Below, one piece after another: positions 34,997 through 44,246 of a stretch of 64,000 nt of DNA. Source of the DNA: SIG299 sp964632165 (GTDB taxonomy: Bacteria > Bacillota > Clostridia > Lachnospirales > Lachnospiraceae). A model generated the notes under the pieces. It was not told the DNA's origin. It saw only the letters and a program-made list of their open reading frames with translations, and made no database searches. Every line of letters starts with the position of its first letter. The stretch's first letter is position 1. Made by a program: the position numbers and the translations under genes. The stretch lies in assembly GCA_964632165.1 (NCBI GenBank), contig CAZWCZ010000006.1, positions 1 to 64,000 of the forward strand, written 5' to 3'.

Positions 34997-36229
34997 CTAA
35001 TAAACCGCATGCCCCGCCGTATAACCGGTCGACCATGCAATCTGCAGATTATATCCACCGGTCATTGCATCAACATCCAACACTTCTCCGGCAAAATACA
35101 GTCCTGAAATCAATTTGGATTCCATGCTGGATGGTACGATCTCCTTTACGGAAATGCCTCCTTTTGTAATGACTGCTTCTTTATAGTCACGCAGTCCCGT
35201 TACATGTAGTGTCAATCCCTTAAAAAGTGACACTAACTGTTTTCTCTCCTCTTTTGATACTGCATTTACCTGTTTTTCCGGGTCAATTCCTGACAGTCTT
35301 ACCATGACTTCCGCCATTCGCTGCGGCAGCAGATGGTCCAGTGCGTTTTTAAACTGCTTGTTCTTTGCTGCTTCAAAATCCTTTAAGATTCTGGCATCCA
35401 GCTGTTCTTCTGAAAGTGCCGGTTTCAGGTCGATCTGAATCATAGGCATCTCTTCCCCTTTTAAAACAGATTGTGCAATATAGCTGCTGGCACTTAATAC
35501 CAGTGGTCCGCTTACCCCGAAATGAGTAAAGAGCATTTCTCCTAAATCAGAATACAACACTTTTTTGTTTTGTACCAGTCTTAAAGTAATATTTTTTAAT
35601 GTAAGTCCCATCAGTTCTTTTGCAAACGCTTCTTTGATCTCCACTGCAACAAGGGACGGAGATAAGGAAGTTACTGTATGTCCTGCCTCTTTGGCAAACC
35701 GATATCCGTCTCCTGTAGAACCGGTACTCGGATAGGAAAGTCCTCCGGTGGCAACAATACAGGCATCTCCTTCCATTTCCCCGCTGTTTAAAACTATCTT
35801 TCGAAAAGCGCCTTCTTCGGTTACAATCCTCTTTACTTCGGAATTCAGATGAATATGGACCCCTCTGCGCTCCAATTCCTTTTGGAGAGTCCTTATAACA
35901 TCTGAAGAATGGTCTGACTGCGGAAATACCCGTTGTCCACGCTCTATCTTCAGCGGCAGTCCGTTCTCTTCAAAAAAGTCGATTGTTGCATAGTTATCAA
36001 ATGTGCGGAATGCACTATATAAAAATCTGGAATTGGAGACTACCTTTTTCATCAGTTCATCCACATTGCAGGCATTTGTCACGTTGCATCTTCCTTTTCC
36101 AGTAATAAAAATCTTTTTCCCGAGTTTTTCATTTTTTTCAAATATATGCACTTCATTCCCGTTCTCCGCTGCAGCGATCCCTGCCATCATTCCTGCAGCA
36201 CCGCCGCCGATTATAAGAACTTTACTCAT
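34997..36229 (-). CDS. NAD(P)/FAD-dependent oxidoreductase, HI0933/BaiN family
   Basis: 410 residues from the ATG at 36229 (MSKVLIIGGGAAGMMAGIAAAENG), which has GGAGAGAAAAAT upstream. FAD-binding GGGAAGMMAG at residues 8-17, ITGKGRCNVTNAC, VATGGLSYPSTGSTGDGY and the C-terminal TKGGISVKEI and AGEVLDVDAMTGGYNLQIAWSTG, all diagnostic of the HI0933 family. Physiological substrate is unknown for most members; some clostridial relatives act in bile-acid reduction (BaiN), but the gene here lies beside cmk, so a housekeeping role is more likely. Confidence 0.9.
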   Translation of the reverse strand: MSKVLIIGGGAAGMMAGIAAAENGNEVHIFEKNEKLGKKIFITGKGRCNVTNACNVDELMKKVVSNSRFLYSAFRTFDNYATIDFFEENGLPLKIERGQRVFPQSDHSSDVIRTLQKELERRGVHIHLNSEVKRIVTEEGAFRKIVLNSGEMEGDACIVATGGLSYPSTGSTGDGYRFAKEAGHTVTSLSPSLVAVEIKEAFAKELMGLTLKNITLRLVQNKKVLYSDLGEMLFTHFGVSGPLVLSASSYIAQSVLKGEEMPMIQIDLKPALSEEQLDARILKDFEAAKNKQFKNALDHLLPQRMAEVMVRLSGIDPEKQVNAVSKEERKQLVSLFKGLTLHVTGLRDYKEAVITKGGISVKEIVPSSMESKLISGLYFAGEVLDVDAMTGGYNLQIAWSTGYTAGHAVY

Positions 36230-36267
36230 ATTTTTCTCTCCGTTCCTGTTCCTTTTTCCCTGACTAT

Positions 36268-36286
36268 CGGAACAACTATGGTTCCG
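36268..36286. repeat. Inverted repeat upstream of the BaiN-like gene
   Basis: CGGAAC and GTTCCG arms with a 7-base spacer lie about 40 bases before the BaiN-like start, just after the GerM-lipoprotein terminator. It may be an operator; no clear promoter motif overlaps it. Confidence 0.35.
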
Positions 36287-36290
36287 GATA

Positions 36291-36328
36291 ACATAAAAAT
36301 CGGTAAGCACAGACCCCCCATGCTTACC
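36291..36328 (-). terminator. Terminator overlapping the stop of the GerM-domain lipoprotein gene
   Basis: 8-bp stem GGTAAGCA/TGCTTACC with an 11-base loop, followed by GATTTTTATG on the minus strand. The TAA stop codon of the lipoprotein gene lies inside the 5' arm. Confidence 0.75.
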
Positions 36329-36866
36329 TTTCCATATATATCTCATCCTGTTTCATTTCAAAATGTCCTGTTACATATGCATTGCCTTCAATATGGTAAA
36401 TAACCTTACTGTACTGCGGCAGATTATCAATGATACTCTGTGCTATTGCATCCAGGATACTTCCTTCAATGCTTGCTCCCACATCTGCTACCGGCGGTGC
36501 ATCCGATCTAAAGTCCACAATTACCGTATCTTCCTGAAGAATGACGTCATTGATCCCTACAAAAAATGCAGCATCCTTCATAGCGGAAACGACTTCTTCC
36601 ACGATGAGTTCAGCAGTTACTTCACTCATCAGTACGGTCACTGCAGTCTTTTCCAAGGTATCGGCATTAATAGAATAGATCATGACTTCTTTGTTTTGTG
36701 GCGGTTCAATCGGCTGTCCGGTCGGATTTTCCTCTTTCAATGGAGTCGGTGTAGCTTCTGACGTCGGTGTGAGATCAGGATTTTCTGACTCCCAACGTCC
36801 GCATCCGGACAAAAGGGAAGCGGCACAGATGCATAGCATGACATAAATCAGATTTTTAATTTTCAT
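36324..36866 (-). CDS. GerM-domain lipoprotein
   Basis: 180 residues from the ATG at 36866 (MKIKNLIYVMLCICAASLLSGC), with GGAGG eight bases upstream; a GTG three codons earlier is less likely. Lipoprotein signal with attachment Cys22, a Pro/Thr/Glu-rich linker, then a GerM (sporulation/germination) domain at about 60-180 (EVMIYSINADTLEKTAV, VEEVVSAMKDAAFFVGINDVI split across it). In B. subtilis GerM is a lipoprotein that helps assemble the sporulation channel; whether this protein has that role is inference. Follows pgsA by about 97 bases. Confidence 0.85.
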   Translation of the reverse strand: MKIKNLIYVMLCICAASLLSGCGRWESENPDLTPTSEATPTPLKEENPTGQPIEPPQNKEVMIYSINADTLEKTAVTVLMSEVTAELIVEEVVSAMKDAAFFVGINDVILQEDTVIVDFRSDAPPVADVGASIEGSILDAIAQSIIDNLPQYSKVIYHIEGNAYVTGHFEMKQDEIYMER

Positions 36867-36963
36867 GGTACGCACCTCCGTTCTCTCTAACTTCCCATCT
36901 TGTGCTTACCATACCTGAGAAGTATGTCATTTATATGTTAATTCTATGTCTTTTATGCAACAA

Positions 36964-37500
36964 TTATTTTACCCGGATGACACTTCTGTTTTTTATCAGA
37001 TAGTCCAGAAGTGAAATAATGGTCAGCAGGAAAGAAAGCCAGATGAAAACTGTTTCCAGAACCGAAAACCATCCATAGTCAAAGTGCAGAATCAGCAGAA
37101 TACACATTACCATCTGCGATGCAGTTTTGAATTTTCCCCAATAGCTTGCTGCAAGCACAAGACCACTGTCCGAAGCGACCAGGCGGAATCCGCTGATAAT
37201 AAATTCCCTTGCAATGATCACAATTACAACCAGAAGCGGAATGGTTCCATCATCCAAAAAGCAGAGCAATGCGGTACATACTAATAACTTGTCTGCAAGT
37301 GGATCCATAAATTTCCCAAAATTAGTGATCAGATGATACTTCCTTGCAATGTGACCGTCTGCGGCATCTGACAGACATGCAATCACAAAAACAGCCAGCG
37401 CTGCCACATTATGATACGGAATCGCATCCAACAGATAAAACAGCAGAAAAACAGGTATCATAACCACTCGGAAAATCGTAATCTTGTTCGGTAAATTCAT
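36964..37500 (-). CDS. pgsA: CDP-diacylglycerol-glycerol-3-phosphate 3-phosphatidyltransferase
   Basis: Makes phosphatidylglycerol phosphate from CDP-diacylglycerol, feeding the cardiolipin synthase encoded upstream in the same transcription unit. 178 residues, about five membrane helices, with the CDP-alcohol phosphotransferase motif read as SDAADGHIARK...GKFMDPLAD. The start ATG has GGGGGAGAAAG upstream. It is 14 bases after rimO. Confidence 0.96.
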   Translation of the reverse strand: MNLPNKITIFRVVMIPVFLLFYLLDAIPYHNVAALAVFVIACLSDAADGHIARKYHLITNFGKFMDPLADKLLVCTALLCFLDDGTIPLLVVIVIIAREFIISGFRLVASDSGLVLAASYWGKFKTASQMVMCILLILHFDYGWFSVLETVFIWLSFLLTIISLLDYLIKNRSVIRVK

Positions 37501-37514
37501 CTTCTTTCTCCCCC

Positions 37515-38852
37515 TTAATCTAATTCGGAGACTGCGTCTCCGATCAAATCGTATTCCTTAGCCTGCGTAATTTTTACATCAATGATCTCGCCTGAAAGAT
37601 AGGAATCTTTTGTATGGACAAAAACATACCCGTCCACATTCGGTGCATCCATATAAGAACGTCCGATAAAAATATTTTCTTCCTCAAGTTTTCCTTCAAT
37701 AATTACTTTTATCGTCTTTCCGATTTTTTCTTCTCCGCGTCGTTTCGACACTTTCTGCTGCAGGCGCATAAGTTCCTTTTGACGCTGAACCTTCACTTTT
37801 TTTGTGATCTGGCCTTTCATCCTTGCAGCAGGTGTATTATCTTCCTTTGAATACGTAAATACACCGAGCCGCTCAAATCCGGCTTTTTCTACAAAATCCA
37901 AAAGTTCTGCATGTTCTTCTTCTGTTTCTTGCGGGAAACCGGTAATCAAGGATGTCCTCAGTGCAATATCCGGGATCTCCTTCCGCAATTTTGCTATCAG
38001 TTCATCCAGTTCTTTGCGGTTTGTACGTCTCCCCATACGCTTCAGAACCGTGTCCGCTGCATGCTGTATCGGCATATCCAGATAATGACATATCTTAGGC
38101 TGATCTTTCATCGTACGGATAAGTTCGTCCGTAATCTCCTCCGGATAACAGTAAAGAAGACGGATCCATTCGATTCCGCTGATTTCACATAAGCGGTTCA
38201 AAAGTTCCGAAAGTTTCTTTTCTCCATACAGGTCCACTCCGTACAACGTCGTTTCCTGTGCGATCAGGATCAGCTCTTTTGTTCCGCCTTCCGCCAGAAA
38301 TTCCGCTTCTTTTATCAGGCGTTCCATCGGTATACTGCGGAAATTTCCCCGCAAGGACGGAATAATACAGTAAGTACAATGCTTATCGCAGCCTTCCGCT
38401 ATCTTAAGATAAGAATAGTATCCTCCGGTTGTATTAACGCGGTTGGTATCCGGAAGCGGCAAGGCATTCAGATCTGCATAGCATTCTGTTTTTTTGCCTT
38501 CCATCGCTTCTTCTATCACTTCTGCAATACGGTCAGTTGCCGTTGTACCAAGTACTGCATCTACTTCCGGTATCTCCTCCAGTATTTCTTTCTGATATCG
38601 TTGTGCCAGACACCCTGTCACAAGAAGTACTTTCAGTCTTCCGAGTTTTTTATATTCTGCCATTTCCAGGATCGTCTGAATGCTTTCTTCTTTCGCATCA
38701 TGGATAAAACAGCAGGTATTGATCACGATCACGTCTGCCTCTGTCTCATCATTTGTCAAAGAATACCCTTTATCTCTGAGCAATCCCAGCATCACTTCAC
38801 TGTCAACCAAATTCTTATCGCATCCAAGGGATACAAATAATACATTTTTCAT
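37515..38852 (-). CDS. rimO: Ribosomal protein S12 methylthiotransferase
   Basis: 445-residue radical-SAM enzyme that methylthiolates an Asp of ribosomal protein S12. N-terminal UPF0004 domain with three cluster cysteines (LGCDKNLVDSE, NTCCFI, VTGCLAQ), the radical-SAM motif EGCDKHCTYCIIP, and a C-terminal TRAM domain. The LGCDKNLVDSE form separates RimO from MiaB. Its ATG overlaps the folD stop as ATGA, so translation is coupled. Confidence 0.96.
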   Translation of the reverse strand: MKNVLFVSLGCDKNLVDSEVMLGLLRDKGYSLTNDETEADVIVINTCCFIHDAKEESIQTILEMAEYKKLGRLKVLLVTGCLAQRYQKEILEEIPEVDAVLGTTATDRIAEVIEEAMEGKKTECYADLNALPLPDTNRVNTTGGYYSYLKIAEGCDKHCTYCIIPSLRGNFRSIPMERLIKEAEFLAEGGTKELILIAQETTLYGVDLYGEKKLSELLNRLCEISGIEWIRLLYCYPEEITDELIRTMKDQPKICHYLDMPIQHAADTVLKRMGRRTNRKELDELIAKLRKEIPDIALRTSLITGFPQETEEEHAELLDFVEKAGFERLGVFTYSKEDNTPAARMKGQITKKVKVQRQKELMRLQQKVSKRRGEEKIGKTIKVIIEGKLEEENIFIGRSYMDAPNVDGYVFVHTKDSYLSGEIIDVKITQAKEYDLIGDAVSELD

Positions 38853-39712
38853 TGTTCATTTCTCCCACTCTGTTTTCTTTGTGCCGCCATCAGACAATTC
38901 TTCATCAGCATTGCTATGGTCATCGGTCCTACACCTCCGGGCACCGGTGTAATGGCTCCGGCAACTTTTTCTGCTTCTTCAAATATAACATCCCCACAGA
39001 GCTTTTTCCCGTCCATCCGATGAATTCCGACATCGATCACGGTTGCCCCCTGTTTTATATGATCCCCATGGATAAAACCTGCTTTTCCGACCGCCACGAT
39101 CAGAATATCCGCCCGTTTTGTGATTTCTTTCAGATTCTTTGTTTTAGAATGGCAGACTGTCACTGTTGCGTTTTCCTGCAGCATTAAGGCAGCCATCGGC
39201 TTCCCGACGATATTGCTCCTCCCGACGATCACACACTCTTTCCCTTCCATAACAACCCCCGAACGTTTCAGAAGTTCCAGAATTCCTGCCGGAGTACAGG
39301 AAACAAAGCACTCCTTCCCAATCCAGAGATTTCCTGTATTTACTGCGTGAAATCCGTCCACATCCTTTTCCGGTGCAATTGCAGCGATGATACTGTCTTC
39401 GTTCAGATGTTCCGGCAAAGGAAGCTGCACCAGAATGCCGTCCACGTCCGCCCGTCCGTTCAGGCTGTATACAAGAGAAAGCAGTTCTTCTTCCGTCGTG
39501 TCTATGGAAAGTTCATAGGAAAGTGACTGAAATCCTACATACTCACATGCCTTCTTTTTATTGTTCACGTATACGGAAGATGCCGCATCCGATCCGACCT
39601 GAATCACTGCCAGCGTCACTTTCTTTCCTTGTTCTGCAAGCTTTTCCGTTTCTTTCTTAACTTCGTCCTTTATTTTTTGTGATATTGCTTTTCCGTCTAT
39701 GATCTGTGCCAT
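38849..39712 (-). CDS. folD: Methylenetetrahydrofolate dehydrogenase / methenyl-THF cyclohydrolase
   Basis: Interconverts one-carbon folates (dehydrogenase and cyclohydrolase). 287 residues with VNNKKKACEYVGF (active-site Lys), DGILVQLPLPEHLN, GRSNIVGKPMAAL and PVPGGVGPMTIAMLM. The start ATG has AGGAGATTAAC upstream. It lies between cls and rimO. Confidence 0.97.
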   Translation of the reverse strand: MAQIIDGKAISQKIKDEVKKETEKLAEQGKKVTLAVIQVGSDAASSVYVNNKKKACEYVGFQSLSYELSIDTTEEELLSLVYSLNGRADVDGILVQLPLPEHLNEDSIIAAIAPEKDVDGFHAVNTGNLWIGKECFVSCTPAGILELLKRSGVVMEGKECVIVGRSNIVGKPMAALMLQENATVTVCHSKTKNLKEITKRADILIVAVGKAGFIHGDHIKQGATVIDVGIHRMDGKKLCGDVIFEEAEKVAGAITPVPGGVGPMTIAMLMKNCLMAAQRKQSGRNEQ

Positions 39713-39739
39713 GTTAATCTCCTGTATTTTCGATTGTCT

Positions 39740-41278
39740 TTATAAAAGAGGTGCCAGTACACGTAATACAGCCTGTACCAGACGTTGCACGATTGGCTTC
39801 TGGGTTGTGGCCTGTGTCTGAAGCTCGCTGCTTTCCATCATAGAAAGCAGATCTTCTTTAACCTGTCCCACTACCGGTGTCTTATAAAACAGCGTGCCGC
39901 ATTCAAAATGCAGGTACAGACTCCGATAGTCCAAATTGATCGTGCCGACAATTGCAAATTTGTCATCACAGACAAAGGACTTTGCATGTACAAATCCGGG
40001 TGTGTATTCATAGATCTTTACCCCGCCTGCTGTCAGCTGTGAATAATAAGACTGCGTCAGCCAGAATACATACCTTTTGTCCGGGATGCCCGGTGTAATG
40101 ATCCTTACATCAACACCTTTTTTAGCCGCAAGCAGTAATGCAGTCATCATTTCATTGTCGATAACAAGGTATGGTGTCGTAATATAAATATACTCTTGTG
40201 CAGTGTTGATCATATTCAGATACACCGATTCGGAAACATTTTCCCTGTCTAACGGAGAATCCCCGTACGGCTGCACGTATCCCTCTCCCTTAACCGGTTC
40301 TTTCCTATGTACGCCCGGCATATATTGAAAAACATCTTCGTTTTTATTATAGGATGCCGTATTCCAATTGACCAGAAACATAGAAGTCAGATTCCAGACG
40401 GCATCTCCACGAAGGAGAACTCCGGTATCTTTCCAGTAGCCAAACCGTTCTTTTTTATTGATGTATTCATCTGCCAGATTCCATCCGCCCATAAATCCCG
40501 TATGTCCGTCAATGACTGTGATCTTTCTGTGATCCCGGTAATTCATGACCAGAGAGAAAAAAGGAATCACCGGATTAAATGCCACACATCTGATCCCATA
40601 TTTTCTGAGTTCCTCGTAATACCTATACGGCAGATGCACACATCCCATATCGTCATAGATCAAACGTACTTCTACTCCGGCTGCCGCTTTTTGCTTTAAT
40701 ACTTCTAAAATTGAGGACCACATTTCACCTTCATCAATAATAAAATATTCCATAAATATGAAATGCTGTGCTTTTTTTAATTCATCAAGCAATATCGGAA
40801 ATGCTTCCTCTGCACTTTTGTGATATGACGACTCTGTATTCTGATAAGCCGGAAAATGTGCAAAATCACAGATGTATTTCATTTGCCCCTGTGCGATCCT
40901 GTCCTCTTCCTTTACCCGATCCAGCAGATCTTCCTCTGCAGGAGTAAACACAGAAAACTTTGCCGATGCCCGGTCCATCTTTCTGCGCATTCCCTTGCTT
41001 GGACGTTTGTCTCCAAAGCAAAGATACATTGCACCGCCAAACAGCGGAAAAATCAATATCGGAATGATCCACGCAAGCTTATATGCCGGATTTTCGTCTT
41101 TGTTTACAATATAAAGCACGACACAAAGGCTGATGATCTCCAATACGATATTCAGTATACGCGAAACATCAAGCAGCTTTGTAAGCATGCTGACGCCCCA
41201 GAGCACCTGAACCAGTATCAGTATTCCGACAACCACTATTCTTTTTTGAAAAACCTTTAAAATCTTAGAAATAATCAT
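39740..41278 (-). CDS. cls: Cardiolipin synthase (phospholipase D family)
   Basis: 512 residues from the ATG at 41278 (MIISKILKVFQKRIVVVG), with GGAGCGACAC upstream; an ATG four codons earlier is possible but lacks a ribosome site. Two or three N-terminal membrane helices, then two HKD motifs: HRKITVIDG (first) and HAKSFVCDD (second). It joins two phosphatidylglycerols to cardiolipin. First gene of the cls-folD-rimO-pgsA unit, with a promoter at 41322-41350. Confidence 0.95.
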   Translation of the reverse strand: MIISKILKVFQKRIVVVGILILVQVLWGVSMLTKLLDVSRILNIVLEIISLCVVLYIVNKDENPAYKLAWIIPILIFPLFGGAMYLCFGDKRPSKGMRRKMDRASAKFSVFTPAEEDLLDRVKEEDRIAQGQMKYICDFAHFPAYQNTESSYHKSAEEAFPILLDELKKAQHFIFMEYFIIDEGEMWSSILEVLKQKAAAGVEVRLIYDDMGCVHLPYRYYEELRKYGIRCVAFNPVIPFFSLVMNYRDHRKITVIDGHTGFMGGWNLADEYINKKERFGYWKDTGVLLRGDAVWNLTSMFLVNWNTASYNKNEDVFQYMPGVHRKEPVKGEGYVQPYGDSPLDRENVSESVYLNMINTAQEYIYITTPYLVIDNEMMTALLLAAKKGVDVRIITPGIPDKRYVFWLTQSYYSQLTAGGVKIYEYTPGFVHAKSFVCDDKFAIVGTINLDYRSLYLHFECGTLFYKTPVVGQVKEDLLSMMESSELQTQATTQKPIVQRLVQAVLRVLAPLL

Positions 41279-41321
41279 GTGTCGCTCCATTTCTGAGATC
41301 CATCCGGATACTACTCTGCTT

Positions 41322-41350
41322 ATTGTACCCTACCATTGCAAAAAAGTCCA
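41322..41350 (-). promoter_or_regulatory. Promoter of the cls unit
   Basis: Minus-strand -35 TGGACT (41345-41350), 17 bases, -10 TACAAT (41322-41327). About 44 bases ahead of the cls start. Confidence 0.65.
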
Positions 41351-41457
41351 GCAAATCCATTCTATAGTTTCTAATCATTCTATAAACTTTCTCCTGTACT
41401 TTTTCTTCTTTTCCTGCATATATTGAAACTAAAACAAAGCATTTTTGAGGTCAATAC

Positions 41458-42141
41458 ATGGACTATTCAAGAACACATTATTACAAGTACACCAATCCTT
41501 CCACCCAGAGGCAGGTCCGTTCCAATATCCCGGTCTTTGAAACAGACGACACTCCTGCTGCACCCGGTCTTGGCCCGGCAGGAAACCAGACCCCGGATCT
41601 GGATGCAAATATGGGGAATACCTCAGGGAGCAACGGAACCACGGGAGGTGTTGTAACTCCTGAAACAGACAATACTCCTGCATCACCTGACATTGGTCCG
41701 GAAGACCTTCCTACTCCTTCTCTTCCGTCAAATACACCGTCCGGAAGCGTCACCGTTCCTTTTCCTCCGCTCAGCGGCAGCGGAAATTCCAGCAGTTCCG
41801 GAAGCAGTTCCGGCACAGATACCCTTTGGAGTTTCCTTTGGAGCACACCTTTGTTCCAAAATCTTTCTGCCGTTGCACAGGCACGCTTCTATAACGTAAA
41901 TTCCATGATGGAACCTGTTGATATTTACATTAATGGTCAGCTTGTGATCTCTGATCTTGATTACACGGAATATACGGACTATCTCTACATTATCCCGGGA
42001 TATTATACCATTACCGTATATCGCCGTACAAATCCGGGATATCCGATCTTAAATACCCGCGTACACTTTGTTCGAAACTCTACCTGTACTGTAGCCCTGA
42101 TCGGCACCGTAGACAGTGCAGGTCTTCAGTTCATCTGCTAA
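41458..42141 (+). CDS. DUF4397-like protein with Pro/Gly/Ser-rich linker, only plus-strand gene
   Basis: 227 residues, start ATG with GAGG seven bases upstream. The N-terminus has no signal peptide (MDYSRTHYYKYTNP). Residues 27-118 are low-complexity and hold two copies of a repeat (ETDDTPAAPGLGP and ETDNTPASPDIGP), then a Ser/Gly stretch. The C-terminal domain at about 123-227 (ARFYNVNSMMEPVDIYINGQ, YIIPGYYTITVYR) resembles DUF4397, a beta-sandwich of unknown function. It is a monocistronic gene pointing against all neighbours, between cls and the palindrome at 42148. A SigK-like AC-17-CATATATT sequence lies at 41398-41424 but the match is weak. A spore-associated role would be speculation. 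Confidence 0.8.
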   Translation: MDYSRTHYYKYTNPSTQRQVRSNIPVFETDDTPAAPGLGPAGNQTPDLDANMGNTSGSNGTTGGVVTPETDNTPASPDIGPEDLPTPSLPSNTPSGSVTVPFPPLSGSGNSSSSGSSSGTDTLWSFLWSTPLFQNLSAVAQARFYNVNSMMEPVDIYINGQLVISDLDYTEYTDYLYIIPGYYTITVYRRTNPGYPILNTRVHFVRNSTCTVALIGTVDSAGLQFIC

Positions 42142-42147
42142 AAAAGG

Positions 42148-42227
42148 AGCCGACCCGGGCGGACTGTCCCACGAAAAAGTCAGACCTGAAAGTCCAACAT
42201 CGTGGAGCAGTTCCCTATGAGTCGGCT
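42148..42227. terminator. Long structured palindrome between converging genes, bidirectional terminator
   Basis: Outer arms AGCCGAC/GTCGGCT (7 bp), a middle pair GGACTG/CAGTTCC with one bulge, and an inner pair CCACGA/TCGTGG enclosing 25 bases. On the minus strand it is followed by CTCCTTTTTT, on the plus strand by GTTTTCTTT, so it can end both the antiporter operon and the DUF4397-like gene. The multi-helix layout is more elaborate than an ordinary terminator. Confidence 0.7.
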
Positions 42228-42234
42228 GTTTTCT

Positions 42235-44229
42235 TTAAAACAACAAATACAACAATGTGCAGATAAGTCCAAGTCCAAACAGAAGCAGTCCAAAGGAAAC
42301 GCTTCGTCCGACCAGCTGCACCGTGGCATCTACTTCCATATTACGAATTGCCAGAATCTCTACAAAAGATTTCTGTATCGGATTCTTTCTGCATACTGTT
42401 GTGTTCAGGATATAGATCATACGATCCAACAGGGAACCTACCGCATAGGTAAATCCGTTTCCGACGACAACACGGCGATGCTTTTTCTTAGGGCGAAATA
42501 CCTTTTTCCCAAGAAAAAGCGTAAAGAAATCCGTCATTTTATCCAAAACACGGCAAAAGAATCCGCATACAAACGGCAGAAAAGAAAGCAGTACCGGCTG
42601 ATACAGATTTTTCTCAATGTCCAACCATTCCGGCCACCGGTTTGCATAAACCTTCTTCCCATTTTCCCGTTTCATCAGCACTGTCCGGACAACTCCGAAA
42701 TATAATGCCAATCCTACGCTGATTGAGATTACAGCCCCCTTTAAATTCGTCCAGGTAAAATAATCTACCGGCCAATGATGGGATTCTACAACTGTAGCCT
42801 CTGACAGTTTTGCGGTTTCCGCCAGCTTATCCATGGTAATCCCGGGTGCAATTCCCATAAAAAGCAGGAGTACGGCCGGAAGCAGTACACAGAGCAGACT
42901 GCTTCTTTTGCAGCCGGGTGCCTGCTTTGCATTACCATTTTCCCAGAATACGGCGATATATAACTTCAGCATGTAGGCAAATGTCATTCCGCCTGTCACT
43001 AAAAAAATTACCTCCGCTGCCTTTACATATGGTAACAAAGCACTTCCGGCAAGTTCAGACATATACTCTGCCATACTCTCATGGATCAGTGTTTTACTGA
43101 TGTATCCGCTGCCAAGCGGAATCCCGGCAATGCTATATGCTCCAACTAAAAATGCGGCGTGCAAAAGCGGTTTATTCTTTCCGTATCCGCGTATCTCATT
43201 TAGATCAAGCGATTCCGTCTTCATAAAGATCACTCCCGCGGTCAGAAAAAGCACCAGTTTTATAAAAGAATGATTTACCATATGAAGCAGTGTCCCACTC
43301 CAGGCAAGCATATTTTCCTCAAGCAGTGTATACATGGAAATCCCGGTAACGATAAATCCCATCTGTGATACTGACGAGCACGCAAGAGTACGCTTGAAAT
43401 TGACGGAAAACAATGCAAGAAACGCTCCCACAAACATCGTCGCGATTCCCATTGCAAGTAAAATCAGTCCCCATACTTCATTATGCATCAACTTGTTTCC
43501 TGTTACCACAAGGATTCCGAAAATACCCATTTTCGTCAATACTCCGGACAAAATGGCCGATGCCGGTGCCGGGGCAACCGTATGTGCTTTCGGAAGCCAT
43601 ACATGCAGTAAGAACAAACCGGATTTTGCCGCGAATCCGACACAGATCAAAGCTCCGGTCAGCAACTCTCCTGCTCCCCCATAATAGTCCAACAATATTC
43701 CCATCAGCATTACAAGTCCGCTGATCACACCAATTCCCAAATACAACTTTCCAGCATGGATACTGTCCTCTTTTTCTGAATGGATCACCCATACAAAAGA
43801 AGTAAACGACATGACTTCAAAGAACAGGAATGTTGTAAAAAGGTCCGCAGATAAAAGCACTCCGGCTACTGCAGAAAGTGTCAGCAGCCAGAAAAAATAA
43901 TACCGGTTCCGATTTTTTTCATGCCCCATATATTCCTTAGAAAAAACACTGCAGGCAAGCCACATCAGACAGGCGATCAGAAGATAGATCACGCGGAATC
44001 CGTCTGTAGTAAAACAGAGTCCATGACCGCACACATTTTCTGCAGATGCCGAGATGGTATCTCCATGCAGAACAGCCGGCAAAAGCACTACTGAGCAAAA
44101 TGTTTCCGCCGCTGCCGTTCCAATGACAACAACGTCTCTTATACGCTCATTCTTTATTCCTGCCAGATAAGAAATAATCGCTCCAAACGCCGGGAGAAAT
44201 AACATTATCCAAAGCATCATCTGATTCAT
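42235..44229 (-). CDS. NuoL/MrpA-like proton-conducting membrane subunit (fourth large subunit)
   Basis: 664 residues, about 15-16 membrane helices, the longest of four related subunits. Antiporter-family residues: Glu in FFEVMSFTSFVWV (helix 5), Lys in AAKSGLFLLHVWLPKAHTVAPAPASA (helix 7), Lys in LTKMGIFG (helix 8) and Lys in GYISKTLI (helix 12). A long C-terminal extension of about 150 residues follows (after helix 13), with further helices like MrpA/NuoL. It is the last gene of the Mrp-type operon, ending just before the palindromic terminator. The start ATG follows GGGGAGAGAAAAG. Confidence 0.9.
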   Translation of the reverse strand: MNQMMLWIMLFLPAFGAIISYLAGIKNERIRDVVVIGTAAAETFCSVVLLPAVLHGDTISASAENVCGHGLCFTTDGFRVIYLLIACLMWLACSVFSKEYMGHEKNRNRYYFFWLLTLSAVAGVLLSADLFTTFLFFEVMSFTSFVWVIHSEKEDSIHAGKLYLGIGVISGLVMLMGILLDYYGGAGELLTGALICVGFAAKSGLFLLHVWLPKAHTVAPAPASAILSGVLTKMGIFGILVVTGNKLMHNEVWGLILLAMGIATMFVGAFLALFSVNFKRTLACSSVSQMGFIVTGISMYTLLEENMLAWSGTLLHMVNHSFIKLVLFLTAGVIFMKTESLDLNEIRGYGKNKPLLHAAFLVGAYSIAGIPLGSGYISKTLIHESMAEYMSELAGSALLPYVKAAEVIFLVTGGMTFAYMLKLYIAVFWENGNAKQAPGCKRSSLLCVLLPAVLLLFMGIAPGITMDKLAETAKLSEATVVESHHWPVDYFTWTNLKGAVISISVGLALYFGVVRTVLMKRENGKKVYANRWPEWLDIEKNLYQPVLLSFLPFVCGFFCRVLDKMTDFFTLFLGKKVFRPKKKHRRVVVGNGFTYAVGSLLDRMIYILNTTVCRKNPIQKSFVEILAIRNMEVDATVQLVGRSVSFGLLLFGLGLICTLLYLLF

Positions 44230-44246
44230 CTTTTCTCTCCCCTTCC

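Noticed and set aside
36905..36930. Short hairpin CATAC/GTATG between pgsA and the lipoprotein gene
   Set aside because: Only five base pairs and no T-run; not a convincing terminator.
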